64,000 nt of DNA from the NCBI GenBank assembly GCA_041625575.1, contig JBFJTG010000005.1:1-64000 (forward strand). The letters are read 5' to 3'. The notes beneath the pieces are model-generated. The model was given only the letters and a program-made list of their open reading frames with translations. It had not been told where the DNA came from and searched no databases. Both the position numbers and the translations under genes were made by a program. Shown piece after piece: positions 22,939 to 31,200 of the stretch (position 1 is the first letter of the stretch; every line of letters starts with the position of its first letter). Source of the DNA: Litorivivens sp041625575. GTDB lineage: Bacteria; Pseudomonadota; Gammaproteobacteria; Pseudomonadales; Spongiibacteraceae.

Positions 22939-23795
22939 TGGATATGTCCCTCATGTTCAAAGAGAACATCATAGTTCTCAAAGGACCACTCCGTAAACGG
23001 TTTTGGGTTAAGGCGGCGATGAAGGTAGCGAATTTCATAGTGGAGGTGGGGGGCGCTGCTCATTCCGGTATTGCCGGTGTGGCCTATGAGGTCGCCGCGC
23101 TGGACATAGTCGCCGGAGCGCACAAGAATTTTATTCAGGTGACCATAGGTCGAGCTGAAACCGTAATTGTGGTTTAGCTTGATCATATTGCCCAGTCCGC
23201 TGCTCTTGTGGGGAGCGGCCCACTCAACCACGCCGCTTGCGGTCGCAAAAACGGGGGTGCCGACGCTGGCACTCATATCGAGACCGCCATGCATGGCCTT
23301 GCGGTTAAGGACGGGATGAACCCGCATTCCGAACTTGCTGGTGAGGCGGGTTTGCTGCAGAGGGTAGCCGCTGGGTATGGACTCCAGCATGAGCCGCTTT
23401 TGTTGTGCTGTGAGGTTGGCGGTATCGAGGCGTTCGGAGATGGTACTGGCCTGTTCCGGCTTAAGGCCGATTAAAATTTCGAGGTCACCGAGCTCGTCGC
23501 TCATTCGCTCTAATGCCTCAACCTTCTCATCGACGGCTGAGAGCAGCATTTTCTGCTTGCGCAGGAGTTCCTGATTCTGTTGTTTGATATGGGCTTGATA
23601 GTCTTCAAGGGTTTGCAGGTCTGAATTAAGCCCGGAGACCTTGGTGCTTAGCATATAGATGGAGAGCGCACCGATAACAAAACCCAAAGTGACGACTGTA
23701 CCAAAGGCACCAAGCACTCTGCGCATGAGCTGGCTGAGGTTGAAATGGCGTGCGCCGCGATAATCTGTAATGGTGACGGTATATCGGTCTCGCAT
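22842..23795 (-). CDS. M23 peptidase with N-terminal transmembrane helix and coiled coil
   Basis: A 317-residue membrane-anchored peptidoglycan endopeptidase. One transmembrane helix (VVTLGFVIGALSIYML, about residues 37-52) is followed by a coiled coil (to about residue 120) and a C-terminal LytM/M23 domain with zinc ligands in HGGLDMS and HLHYE, plus a conserved His in YGHLNKI. All ligands are present, so it is likely active. It cleaves peptide cross-links or acts in cell shape with the overlapping bactofilin gene. The start MRDRYTVTITDYRG at 23795 fits the family. A CRP-like site lies 95 bp upstream. Confidence 0.92.
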   Translation of the reverse strand: MRDRYTVTITDYRGARHFNLSQLMRRVLGAFGTVVTLGFVIGALSIYMLSTKVSGLNSDLQTLEDYQAHIKQQNQELLRKQKMLLSAVDEKVEALERMSDELGDLEILIGLKPEQASTISERLDTANLTAQQKRLMLESIPSGYPLQQTRLTSKFGMRVHPVLNRKAMHGGLDMSASVGTPVFATASGVVEWAAPHKSSGLGNMIKLNHNYGFSSTYGHLNKILVRSGDYVQRGDLIGHTGNTGMSSAPHLHYEIRYLHRRLNPKPFTEWSFENYDVLFEHEGHIQWDSLAESVRKAVSSPERLLLQGQPKLSVISN

Positions 23796-23889
23796 TGTGT
23801 AGGCTCTCGCTGGCACCCGGTTTAGGCTGTCGACTGCGCCGCATTTATTAACGAATAGTCCGACAAATTCAGTACTTTAGCGGTAATAT

Positions 23890-23905
23890 TGTGACGTAGC
23901 TCACA
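23890..23905. promoter_or_regulatory. CRP/Vfr-like site upstream of the M23-bactofilin pair
   Basis: TGTGA-CGTAGC-TCACA matches the CRP consensus half-sites and 6-bp spacing exactly. It lies 95 bp before the M23 start codon and 250 bp before the sterol-desaturase gene on the other strand. Function is inferred from consensus only. Confidence 0.55.
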
Positions 23906-23935
23906 GCAATGTGCAATCCCGCCGTCTTTTGCTAG

Positions 23936-23959
23936 GTCACAAAGCTCCGTTATTGTGAC
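23936..23959. promoter_or_regulatory. Inverted repeat GTCACAA / TTGTGAC
   Basis: Perfect 7-bp arms with a 10-bp spacer lie 31 bp from the CRP-like site. It could be a second weak regulator site or a small hairpin. It lies between the divergent M23 and sterol-desaturase genes. Confidence 0.35.
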
Positions 23960-23975
23960 TCGATAGTATCTAAAG

Positions 23976-24027
23976 CCTGCTGCCGGCGCAACTAGATAGA
24001 TGCGTTAGGTTGCGGGCCGGCAGCAGG
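23976..24027. other. Long GC-rich hairpin in a divergent intergenic region
   Basis: The arms CCTGCTGCCGGC and GCCGGCAGCAGG pair perfectly over 12 bp, and GCAAC/GTTGC pairs inside with a 2-base bulge. It sits upstream of both flanking genes, so it is not a simple terminator of either. It could be a terminator for an unseen small RNA, a leader structure of the desaturase mRNA, or a repeat element. Confidence 0.6.
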
Positions 24028-24152
24028 GCCCAGTGCACACCTCTCACGCGAGGCTTGTGGCTTTTTTGACGGGAGTCTCTCATTAAGATGTTGATTATAA
24101 GGGATATTGTTTTGATTTGGGTGTGTGTGCATACCGGGTGGAGTGCAAGGTA

Positions 24153-24950
24153 ATGGCGCTGGAGATGCTCATTCGGCTAGGCGGGTTTGGTGGTGTGTTG
24201 CTACTGATGCTGGTTTGGGAGTCCCTGAAGCCCCTGCGCCGCGACGAAAGGCGCTGGCGGCGGCGTAGCGTGAATCTGGGAATTGTGGTGCTGGATACCG
24301 CGATACTGCGGTTGAGCGTACCTCTGCTGGCGACCGGCGCGGCGGTCATCGCTCAGGAGCACTCAATAGGCTTGTTGAATAGGCTGTCGCTGCCGTATTA
24401 CCTGAGTATGGGCATTGCCTTGTTATTGTTGGATTTAACGATTTATTGGCAACACCGGCTGTTTCATCGCGTTAAACCGCTGTGGCGCGTGCATGCGATG
24501 CACCACAGTGATCTGGCGATGGACACGACAACGGGCCTGCGCTTCCACCCACTGGAAATTATTGTGTCGATGTTAATAAAAATTGCCGTGGTGCTGCTGC
24601 TTGGCGCGCCCTGGCTGGCGGTGGTGGTATTTGAAGTCGCGCTAAACGCTATGGCCTTATTTAATCACAGCAATGTTACTTTGCCGGCGGGACTGGAGCG
24701 CCTGTTGAGGCGAGTGGCGGTAACACCTGACATGCATCGTGTGCACCACTCGGTGCGGGCCGATGAGCACCACTGCAATTTCGGGTTCAATCTTTCGCTG
24801 TGGGATCGACTGTTTGGAAGCTACAAAGCCCAGCCGCAAGGTGGCCATTTGGACATGGAAATCGGGCTTGCTCAATATAGAGGCGCGCAGGACCAGCACT
24901 TACCGGCCTTGATTTTGCAGCCGTTTAGGCGGGGTGAGAGTCCTGAGTGA
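24153..24950 (+). CDS. Sterol desaturase / fatty acid hydroxylase family membrane protein
   Basis: A 265-residue integral membrane di-iron enzyme. Hydrophobic helices lie near residues 5-22, 45-65, 80-100 and 135-160. The three His motifs of the family are visible: HRLFH, HAMHHSD and HRVHHS, with a further NFG/SLWDRLFGSY signature near the end. Relatives hydroxylate or desaturate lipids, and the substrate here is unknown. The ATG at 24153 has GGAG nine bases upstream. The 3' end overlaps the convergent thioesterase gene by 26 bp. Confidence 0.88.
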   Translation: MALEMLIRLGGFGGVLLLMLVWESLKPLRRDERRWRRRSVNLGIVVLDTAILRLSVPLLATGAAVIAQEHSIGLLNRLSLPYYLSMGIALLLLDLTIYWQHRLFHRVKPLWRVHAMHHSDLAMDTTTGLRFHPLEIIVSMLIKIAVVLLLGAPWLAVVVFEVALNAMALFNHSNVTLPAGLERLLRRVAVTPDMHRVHHSVRADEHHCNFGFNLSLWDRLFGSYKAQPQGGHLDMEIGLAQYRGAQDQHLPALILQPFRRGESPE

Positions 24951-25413
24951 GGGTTTTTGTATCGGTTAGGGACTCTTGCGCAGGCACAACGGCGTCGCCG
25001 TAGCTTTTGATAAAGCTGGCCGGCATGCGGCGGGCTTTGCCGGAACTAATACTGATACTGACGAGTTGCCAGCGGCCCCGCATAAGGCAGGTGCCGTCGC
25101 TGTCACGGAGCAACTGGAATCGCCTTTCTAACTGTAGGCGGCCGTCGCAGCGACTTAGCCAGGTACCCAGATGAAGCTTGTCACCAAGATAGGCGGCGCT
25201 GATGTAGTCGTACTCCGCGTGGCGAATTGCCATGGCGGTGTCCAACTGCTGATATTCTTCGATGCCAAGTCCCAATGCTTGGGAATGCGCCCAGCCGGCG
25301 TCCTGACACCAGCCTACGTAAACTGCATTATTGACGTGTTTTAGGCTGTCGATTTGGCTTGCTGCGACCGTGTACTCAAGCACAAAGGGCCGGGGTAAAT
25401 CCCATGCCAGCAT
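24925..25413 (-). CDS. Acyl-CoA thioesterase, YbgC/FadM hotdog family
   Basis: A 162-residue 4HBT-fold protein: VAASQIDSLKHVNNAVYVGWCQDAGWAHS is the signature, with Asp in the usual catalytic place (here QIDSLKHVNN). It probably hydrolyses acyl-CoA. It lies 3 bp after the MarC-like gene, so they are likely co-transcribed, and its end overlaps the desaturase gene on the other strand. Confidence 0.82.
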   Translation of the reverse strand: MLAWDLPRPFVLEYTVAASQIDSLKHVNNAVYVGWCQDAGWAHSQALGLGIEEYQQLDTAMAIRHAEYDYISAAYLGDKLHLGTWLSRCDGRLQLERRFQLLRDSDGTCLMRGRWQLVSISISSGKARRMPASFIKSYGDAVVPAQESLTDTKTLTQDSHPA

Positions 25414-25416
25414 CGC

Positions 25417-26052
25417 TTAAGCGCCTCCGAAAATATGGCTTTGGGCAATGCCGTCGAAAAGAAACTGGACAGCGAGCGCGCTCAGTAAAATACCGAATAT
25501 GCGGGTAATAACCTGCATGCCGGTAACGCCTAAGAAGCGGTTAATCTCACCCGCCATCAGCATCGATACGAAAGTGATAGCGACGATCCCTATAAGCGAC
25601 GACAGGATAATGGCCTGATGGGCGATGTCGCCGTGAGCTTCGGCCATCAATAGCAGCGTTGCGCCAATTGCGCCGGGTCCGGCGATTAGAGGTGTTGCCA
25701 AGGGAAAGACGGCAATATCGTGTTTCTCGATAGCTTCATCGTCTTCTTCTACTGTTGTTGTGGTAGCGCCGGAATGTCGCGCAAAGACCATATCTATGGC
25801 GATAAGCAGCAGTAGAATTCCACCTGCGGCCCGCAGGGCTGCCAGCGAGATGCCCAGATTGCTCAGTACGAACTGGCCAATCAGCGCAAACATAACCAGT
25901 ATGCAAAGCGCCGTCAGGCAGGCTTTTGCCGCGATTCGGCGACGTTCACGCCTGCCTGCGCTCACGGTAAATGCCGCGAACATGGTGGCAACATCAATAG
26001 GCCCGATGGTGGCGAAGAATGTGGTGAGAGCAACCGCAGCGTATTCAATCAT
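25417..26052 (-). CDS. MarC-family membrane protein
   Basis: A 211-residue protein with six hydrophobic segments and the MarC signature FFATIGPIDVATMFAAFT at the N-terminus and ATPLIAGPGAIGATLLLM in the second half. The function of MarC proteins is unsettled; the original drug-resistance link was not confirmed. A charged loop (EEDDEAIEKHD) splits the two halves. The gene lies between the PPOX-fold gene (37-bp gap) and the thioesterase (3-bp gap). Confidence 0.88.
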   Translation of the reverse strand: MIEYAAVALTTFFATIGPIDVATMFAAFTVSAGRRERRRIAAKACLTALCILVMFALIGQFVLSNLGISLAALRAAGGILLLLIAIDMVFARHSGATTTTVEEDDEAIEKHDIAVFPLATPLIAGPGAIGATLLLMAEAHGDIAHQAIILSSLIGIVAITFVSMLMAGEINRFLGVTGMQVITRIFGILLSALAVQFLFDGIAQSHIFGGA

Positions 26053-26089
26053 GGCGCATACCGTAGCGATAAATGCTTATACAGTCCAT

Positions 26090-26500
26090 TCAGCTGCGCT
26101 CCAAATATTTCTCAGTTAGTGGCGTAAGTTTTATGTAGCACAAGGGTTTATTCAGCTGCTTCATCAGCGCCGTGAGTTCCCGTCGATAGTCGCCGTAAAA
26201 CGCATCCATGCACCGGTCTAGTTCCCCAATAATTGGGTCATCATCGGTCAAAATAAGTGCCTGAGCGTTTTGCCACTCGTCGAGCAAATCCCCATTCCAG
26301 CGACAGCTTGCAAAAGCGGCCCGAGGATTAGCCCGTAATCTGCGGACCTTGGCGCTGTCGCGTACCGTGCGGATGTAATACTGGTTTTCGTAAAGGTAAT
26401 ACCAGACGGCGGTATCTACCGGTTCGCCATTGCTGCGAAAACTACGCAGACTAATGTGAGCCTTGTCGCCCAATGTCGCGTAGCGAGACAGATCTAGCAT
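26090..26500 (-). CDS. PPOX-class (split-barrel) flavin/F420-binding protein
   Basis: A 136-residue split beta-barrel protein: YATLGDKAHISLRSFRSNGEPVDTAVWYY, then KVRRLRANPRAAFASCRW, the usual cofactor-contact Arg-rich strand. Databases often label these F420-dependent, but without F420 biosynthesis genes in view FMN or a haem-type ligand is equally possible. It is the first gene of a short leftward group with the MarC-like and thioesterase genes. Confidence 0.75.
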   Translation of the reverse strand: MLDLSRYATLGDKAHISLRSFRSNGEPVDTAVWYYLYENQYYIRTVRDSAKVRRLRANPRAAFASCRWNGDLLDEWQNAQALILTDDDPIIGELDRCMDAFYGDYRRELTALMKQLNKPLCYIKLTPLTEKYLERS

Positions 26501-26586
26501 GGTCTGATGAGCCTCTTGTGGGGTGAAGGTTGGTCATCGCAATTCTTGTTGGTCGAGCGGTGCATCTTCGGAATGTGGCGGCCTCT

Positions 26587-26602
26587 TGTGATCCAGATCA
26601 CG
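26587..26602. promoter_or_regulatory. CRP-like site upstream of the DUF1800 gene
   Basis: TGTGA-TCCAGA-TCACG matches the CRP consensus in nine of ten half-site bases with the correct 6-bp spacer. It lies 145 bp before the DUF1800 start at 26747. An AT-rich stretch follows at about 26625-26690, as expected for a promoter. Confidence 0.55.
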
Positions 26603-26746
26603 CCCACCGTCATTGTCGGGCGTCCGCGCTATTATTTTGAGGATTATGCCTTTATAACTGCGAGGAATTATATAAAAAATAATAACCGAGGGCGCTGCTG
26701 CATTCTATCGCAAGCGCTTCGCCTTGGCTGTTTTTGGGATAACAAT

Positions 26747-28747
26747 ATGATTCGACGCGGTATTCGGGGAGCAACGCGTTTCCGTGCGCTTGCATTTGCA
26801 ATAGTGTCGCTTGGCCTTGCGGCTTGTGATAGCTCCAGTTCCGGCTCAAATCCTGTTCCGGTCAGTGAGGTAGAGACTGTCTCGGTCCTTAGCGCCAACT
26901 ATAGTGAAGCTTTTCGGCTGTTGCGACAGGCCAGTTTTGGGCCGGATGAGGCTTCCCTGCAGCGTGCACGGGCGCTTGGCGTCGCTGGCTGGATCGACGA
27001 GCAGATTGGCATGCCTTCCGCCTACTCCTCCGATACCGACGAAAGAAGGTCTCACCTCCAACAGCTTGAGGTGATGGCGACAAGCGTTGAGCCGACGCTG
27101 GAGTGGTTTCGGGAGTCGCCCACGGGCGAGTCCTATTTTTTCGGCGAGGTGTCGCGCTACACCGACGTTTATCAAAACAGCGTCTGGTTCGCCAATGCCC
27201 TGGACGCGCCTGACCAGCTGCGTCAGCGCGCCGCCTATGCGCTCAGTCAAATCGTGGTAGTTGCCGACGGTGAATTTCCTCTGGAAAGAAGGGCGGAGGC
27301 CTTGGCGCATTACTATGACATTCTGGCCAAGCATGCTTTCGGCAATTTTCGTGAGCTGATCGGTGAAGTTTCACGCAGCCCGGCGATGGGTATATTTTTG
27401 TCCCATCAGGGTAATCGAAAAGGCAACCCCGCTCGCAATACCCTGCCAGATGAGAATTTCGCCAGGGAGTTAATGCAGTTGTTCACCATCGGACTCTATG
27501 AACTCAACCTCGATGGCAGCGCAAAAACCGATGGCGAGGGCAAGCTCTTGCCCAGCTATACCCAGGCAGATATAGAAGAGCTGGCGCGGGTCATGACCGG
27601 ATGGGACTTACAGTTCAATGACCATTACGGTTCTGCCAACCAGACTCAGGGCAGTTTCGTGCACTTCATGGAGTTTAACGATGAGCAGCACGATTTCGGC
27701 GCGAAGCGGGTCCTCGGAAAGGATATCCCTGCCGGGCTGGTTGAGGGCAGAGATCTCGACTTCGCGCTGGATATCCTGTTTCAGCACAGCAACACCGCCC
27801 CTTTTATCAGTAAACATTTGATTCAGCGAATGGTGGCTTCAAATCCGAGCCCGCAATACATCGAACGCGTTGCCAAGGTGTTTGAGGACAACGGCTATGG
27901 TGTGCGCGGTGATCTGGCGGCTGTTGTGCGCGCTGTGTTGCTGGATGTTGAGGCGCGCGATTTGAATATTGCCCAGCGTCAGGAATTCGGTAAGGCTAAC
28001 GAGCCTTTGCTCGCTTATACCTCCTTGTTGCGTGCTTTTGATGTGCAGCCTATAAACGGCTGGTCGCTAGACGCGGACGCCGACAGCAGCGAGCAGCCGG
28101 TGCCGGTCGACGGCCTTTACTGTTTCAGGATTGAGCGAGAGCTGGGCCAGGGTGCGCTGCGTTCACCGTCCGTCTTTAATTTTTACAGCCCGGACTTCGT
28201 ACCACAGGACGATTTTTATAATCAGGGTCTTGGTGACGGTTCGCTCGTGCTCCCGGAGATGCAGTTGCGCACGCCTCAAAATATCGCCGGATTCCAGAAG
28301 CTATTGTTGTTGCATGTGCGTTTGTTTGAGCGCAATGACTTGGCGCGGCGCTATGGCTCGGTTGAAGAATTTGTTGCCCAGAGAGCCAAGTGGAATAACG
28401 CGCCTGCAATCGCCTTGCTGGATTTCACGCCGCTCTTGCAGGCCTTTGAGCGGGCGCTTGAGGGCGACCAAAATGGTGACTACCTAGCGATAAATTCAAC
28501 CACTCCAAATGAGCAGGGACTAACCCCGAAGGAAGCGGCAATTTCTAGGGTGGTTGACCTGCTGGACTTAGTATTGGCTGGAGGACAGGCCGTAAAATCG
28601 GCCGACCGGCAGCAGATGATCGAATACTTCAATACCAACAGCTATTACGACCAGAACAATCTTTCGCCAGTAGAAGAAGCCCATCGCGTTGTCGCGGGGA
28701 TGGTTCAGTTTATCGCGCTATCGCCGTATTTTCTGGCTCAGCAGTAA
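26747..28747 (+). CDS. DUF1800 lipoprotein
   Basis: A 666-residue protein. The N-terminus is a lipoprotein signal (FAIVSLGLAAC) and a Ser-rich linker. The DUF1800 domain starts with SEAFRLLRQASFGPDEASLQRARALG and contains LPDENFARELMQLFTIGLYELN and DIEELARVMTGW, the typical family signatures. It has no known enzymatic activity. The ATG at 26747 is preferred; the open frame upstream to 26507 would cover the promoter and CRP-like site. It pairs with the DUF1501 gene 11 bp downstream, a conserved association in many phyla. Confidence 0.9.
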   Translation: MIRRGIRGATRFRALAFAIVSLGLAACDSSSSGSNPVPVSEVETVSVLSANYSEAFRLLRQASFGPDEASLQRARALGVAGWIDEQIGMPSAYSSDTDERRSHLQQLEVMATSVEPTLEWFRESPTGESYFFGEVSRYTDVYQNSVWFANALDAPDQLRQRAAYALSQIVVVADGEFPLERRAEALAHYYDILAKHAFGNFRELIGEVSRSPAMGIFLSHQGNRKGNPARNTLPDENFARELMQLFTIGLYELNLDGSAKTDGEGKLLPSYTQADIEELARVMTGWDLQFNDHYGSANQTQGSFVHFMEFNDEQHDFGAKRVLGKDIPAGLVEGRDLDFALDILFQHSNTAPFISKHLIQRMVASNPSPQYIERVAKVFEDNGYGVRGDLAAVVRAVLLDVEARDLNIAQRQEFGKANEPLLAYTSLLRAFDVQPINGWSLDADADSSEQPVPVDGLYCFRIERELGQGALRSPSVFNFYSPDFVPQDDFYNQGLGDGSLVLPEMQLRTPQNIAGFQKLLLLHVRLFERNDLARRYGSVEEFVAQRAKWNNAPAIALLDFTPLLQAFERALEGDQNGDYLAINSTTPNEQGLTPKEAAISRVVDLLDLVLAGGQAVKSADRQQMIEYFNTNSYYDQNNLSPVEEAHRVVAGMVQFIALSPYFLAQQ

Positions 28748-28758
28748 GGAACAGGTTT

Positions 28759-30354
28759 ATGAACGGTATCGATCGAAGGCATTTTCTGAAGGGCATGCTG
28801 GGCACGGGTGCGATGTCGGCATTCGGTGGAGCAAGTTGCCTCTATTCCGGTGTCGCACGCGCTGCTGCGCCGGCATTTGGTGACTACAAAGCCTTGGTTG
28901 TGCTCTATTTGTTTGGCGGAAATGACTCTTACAATATGATGGTGCCGCTGGGGCCCGAGGGCGGCAACTCAGACTACGCGACTTATAAGGCGAGCCGGGG
29001 CGATATCGCCATTAACAATAACGCGCTGACTCCCGATGTCATCGGCAGTAATCCCTACGCAGTGGCCATGGGCAGCGATGCGGACAAGTACTTGTCTGGG
29101 CTTTATCAATTCCCAGAGCAGAACATCGGCATTAATGCGATGATGCCTGAGTTTGCGCAGCTGATGGTGAGTAAGAAAGCGGCGATAGTGGCCAATGTGG
29201 GCAGTCTGGTTGAGCCCGTGAACAAGGAGAACTTTCGAGAGAAGCGCCTGCCTCCGTTTTTGTTTGCCCACAATCATCAGACCCGCGCTATGGAAACGGG
29301 TTGGGCCGATAACTTGGGAGCCATGGGTTGGGCCGGCCGCATAGCGGATTTGTGGGGGGCACACACGGAATCTGGCGTCAACTCTGGCTCACCACTGGGC
29401 TTGGGTGTGTCTTTCAGCGGCAACAGTCGCTTGCTGACTGGGCGTGAAAATAGCCCCGCGGTATTGTCGCCAAATAGCAGTCAGCTATTTGCGACCGGCA
29501 GTGGGTTTGACACTGCCACGTTTAGGCAGATGAACGAAGAGCTGGCTGGTGACCATCCCTTGCGGCGGGTTCTGAAAAAAGCCAATCGCAAGGCGGCTGA
29601 TCTATCCGACATTCTAGCTAATGAATTTGCGGGAATCGGTGATTTTGATGGTGAAGACCCTTACGGCAATCCATTGTTTAGTAATCCTGGGGCAGAGCAG
29701 CTTAAGCTATCTCGCCGTCTGTCCGGGCGAACGCTGACTTCAATGCACGCCGCGGCTCGCATGATTAGGCTGGGAAGAGATACACCGGGCATAGATAGAC
29801 AGATTATATATGTCGGTATGGGCGGTTTTGATAACCACAGTGATTTGACGGGCAAGCACCCGCTATTGTTGCGCGAAATTAGCTTGGCGCTCTGGAGCTT
29901 CCAGAAAGCAATGGAATCTATAGAAGGCCTTGCGGGGCAGGTCATGGTAACGACGATGAGTGACTTTGGGCGCACCCTCGGTAACAACGGTGACGGAACG
30001 GACCACGCCTGGGCGGGCAACAACCTGATTATGGGGGGCGGTATCGATGGAGGACGCCGCCTTGGGCAATTGCCAGACATGAATCTGGGCGGCGCCAGTG
30101 ACATCAGCTCTGGCGCAAGCGCCAAGGGGCGCTTGATTCCAACCACGGCGGTTGATCAGGTGCTAGCCTCTGCCGCGAGCTGGTTTGGAGTGCCAGATAC
30201 GGATATGCCGACGATATTCCCGAATATTAGAAATTTTGAAACGACACCCGGAGATATCAAGTCGGCCTATGTGCCATTAAAAGCCGCGGGTGGGGCAGGT
30301 CCAGACCCGGATCCAGAGCCGTTTCCGCCCACCCTACCTTTGCCGCTAACATAG
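28759..30354 (+). CDS. DUF1501 protein, Tat-exported
   Basis: A 531-residue protein with a twin-arginine signal (DRRHFLKGMLGTGAMSAFGG) followed by the DUF1501 domain, an alkaline-phosphatase-superfamily fold: LVVLYLFGGNDSYNMMVPL near the mature start, FAHNHQTRAMETGW, and TTMSDFGRTLGNNGDGTDHAW as a candidate metal site. The last 20 residues are Pro/Asp rich (PDPDPEPFPPTLPLP), a possible linker. It forms an operon with the DUF1800 gene. Export by Tat suggests a folded, cofactor-bearing protein. Substrate unknown. Confidence 0.92.
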   Translation: MNGIDRRHFLKGMLGTGAMSAFGGASCLYSGVARAAAPAFGDYKALVVLYLFGGNDSYNMMVPLGPEGGNSDYATYKASRGDIAINNNALTPDVIGSNPYAVAMGSDADKYLSGLYQFPEQNIGINAMMPEFAQLMVSKKAAIVANVGSLVEPVNKENFREKRLPPFLFAHNHQTRAMETGWADNLGAMGWAGRIADLWGAHTESGVNSGSPLGLGVSFSGNSRLLTGRENSPAVLSPNSSQLFATGSGFDTATFRQMNEELAGDHPLRRVLKKANRKAADLSDILANEFAGIGDFDGEDPYGNPLFSNPGAEQLKLSRRLSGRTLTSMHAAARMIRLGRDTPGIDRQIIYVGMGGFDNHSDLTGKHPLLLREISLALWSFQKAMESIEGLAGQVMVTTMSDFGRTLGNNGDGTDHAWAGNNLIMGGGIDGGRRLGQLPDMNLGGASDISSGASAKGRLIPTTAVDQVLASAASWFGVPDTDMPTIFPNIRNFETTPGDIKSAYVPLKAAGGAGPDPDPEPFPPTLPLPLT

Positions 30355-30472
30355 TGCTTCTGTAAGGAGGGGGGGTTAAGACCCCAAAAACTTTGGTTTA
30401 ATAAGCAGGTAGATGATGTTCTTCAACTATTGCATAATGCAGTAAGACGCATCTCATCCATAGGAGATAATA

Positions 30473-31078
30473 ATGAGAATTGCGATGATCGTGCCGGCAC
30501 TGCTGATTTCGGCGGCAGCCAGTGCTCAGGACTTCAGTTACCGCTTTATTGATGCTTCGGCATCTCAAAGCAAAAATAACGACACCGATATCACCCTCGA
30601 CATGACAACGGCGACGGTAGCCTTGCAAAGTCATGCCGGCGCTCTTCTACAGTTTTCGGTAGGTGCAGGGCAGGCGGACGATATTCCAGGCGCTGCTGGT
30701 GGCCCGGAAGGTGATGTTCGTTCAATAGAGGCTTTTCTGGGTGGTGCGCGGCAGTTGTCCGATAGTACTAGCGCTTGGACTGGCTTTGGCATCGGCAGAA
30801 CAACAATCGAGCCTGACAATAGCCGTACAGACGCCGACATAAATACGGCGCGCTTTGCGCTTGGTTTGCGTCATTGGCTACTGTCGCGTGTTGAAGTGCA
30901 TGGCAGCACAAGCATTGTCTATTTTGACACTAAAGATGGTGCTGAAGTAGAAGACGCTGAGCTGCGATTGGGCTTGCGCGTTTATCCGCTTCGCAATGCG
31001 TCGATAAATGTCGAAGCCGCCTATCAATTTGATGAGCGCGTTGAAATTGTTGCTGCCTCGCTGCGCTACGATTTCTGA
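30473..31078 (+). CDS. Outer-membrane beta-barrel protein
   Basis: A 201-residue protein with a signal peptide (MRIAMIVPALLISAAASA) and a mature part of amphipathic strands, ending SLRYDF with a terminal Phe. GIGRTTIEPDN and FALGLRHWLL resemble 8-stranded barrel strands. It follows the DUF1501 gene by 118 bp on the same strand; a G-run/C-run hairpin at about 30367-30384 lies between them. Being part of the same functional set is inference. GGAG lies 9 bases before the ATG. Confidence 0.72.
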   Translation: MRIAMIVPALLISAAASAQDFSYRFIDASASQSKNNDTDITLDMTTATVALQSHAGALLQFSVGAGQADDIPGAAGGPEGDVRSIEAFLGGARQLSDSTSAWTGFGIGRTTIEPDNSRTDADINTARFALGLRHWLLSRVEVHGSTSIVYFDTKDGAEVEDAELRLGLRVYPLRNASINVEAAYQFDERVEIVAASLRYDF

Positions 31079-31084
31079 TCTTCT

Positions 31085-31108
31085 GTAGGGCGGCCCTGGC
31101 CGCCCTAC
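31085..31108 (+). terminator. Hairpin after the beta-barrel gene
   Basis: A perfect 11-bp stem GTAGGGCGGCC / GGCCGCCCTAC with only 2 loop bases between arms lies 6 bp past the stop codon. No U-run follows. Confidence 0.6.
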
Positions 31109-31200
31109 CTCCTCTCCTCCCAGTCGCTTACATAGTGGCTTATATTCGGACTGCTTTCTGTTAAAATAGCCGATCTAGTCGTTTATACAGGTTATTCAGG

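Larger units (their letters stand above)
23796..24152. other. Divergent intergenic region between M23 and sterol-desaturase genes
   Basis: A 357-bp gap. It holds the CRP-like site (23890-23905), the GTCACAA repeat (23936-23959) and the long hairpin (23976-24027). No open frame with a good start was seen. Confidence 0.6.

Noticed and set aside
26507..26746. Upstream extension of the DUF1800 protein
   Set aside because: It would put coding sequence over the CRP-like site and an AT-rich promoter-like stretch and would destroy the lipoprotein signal.
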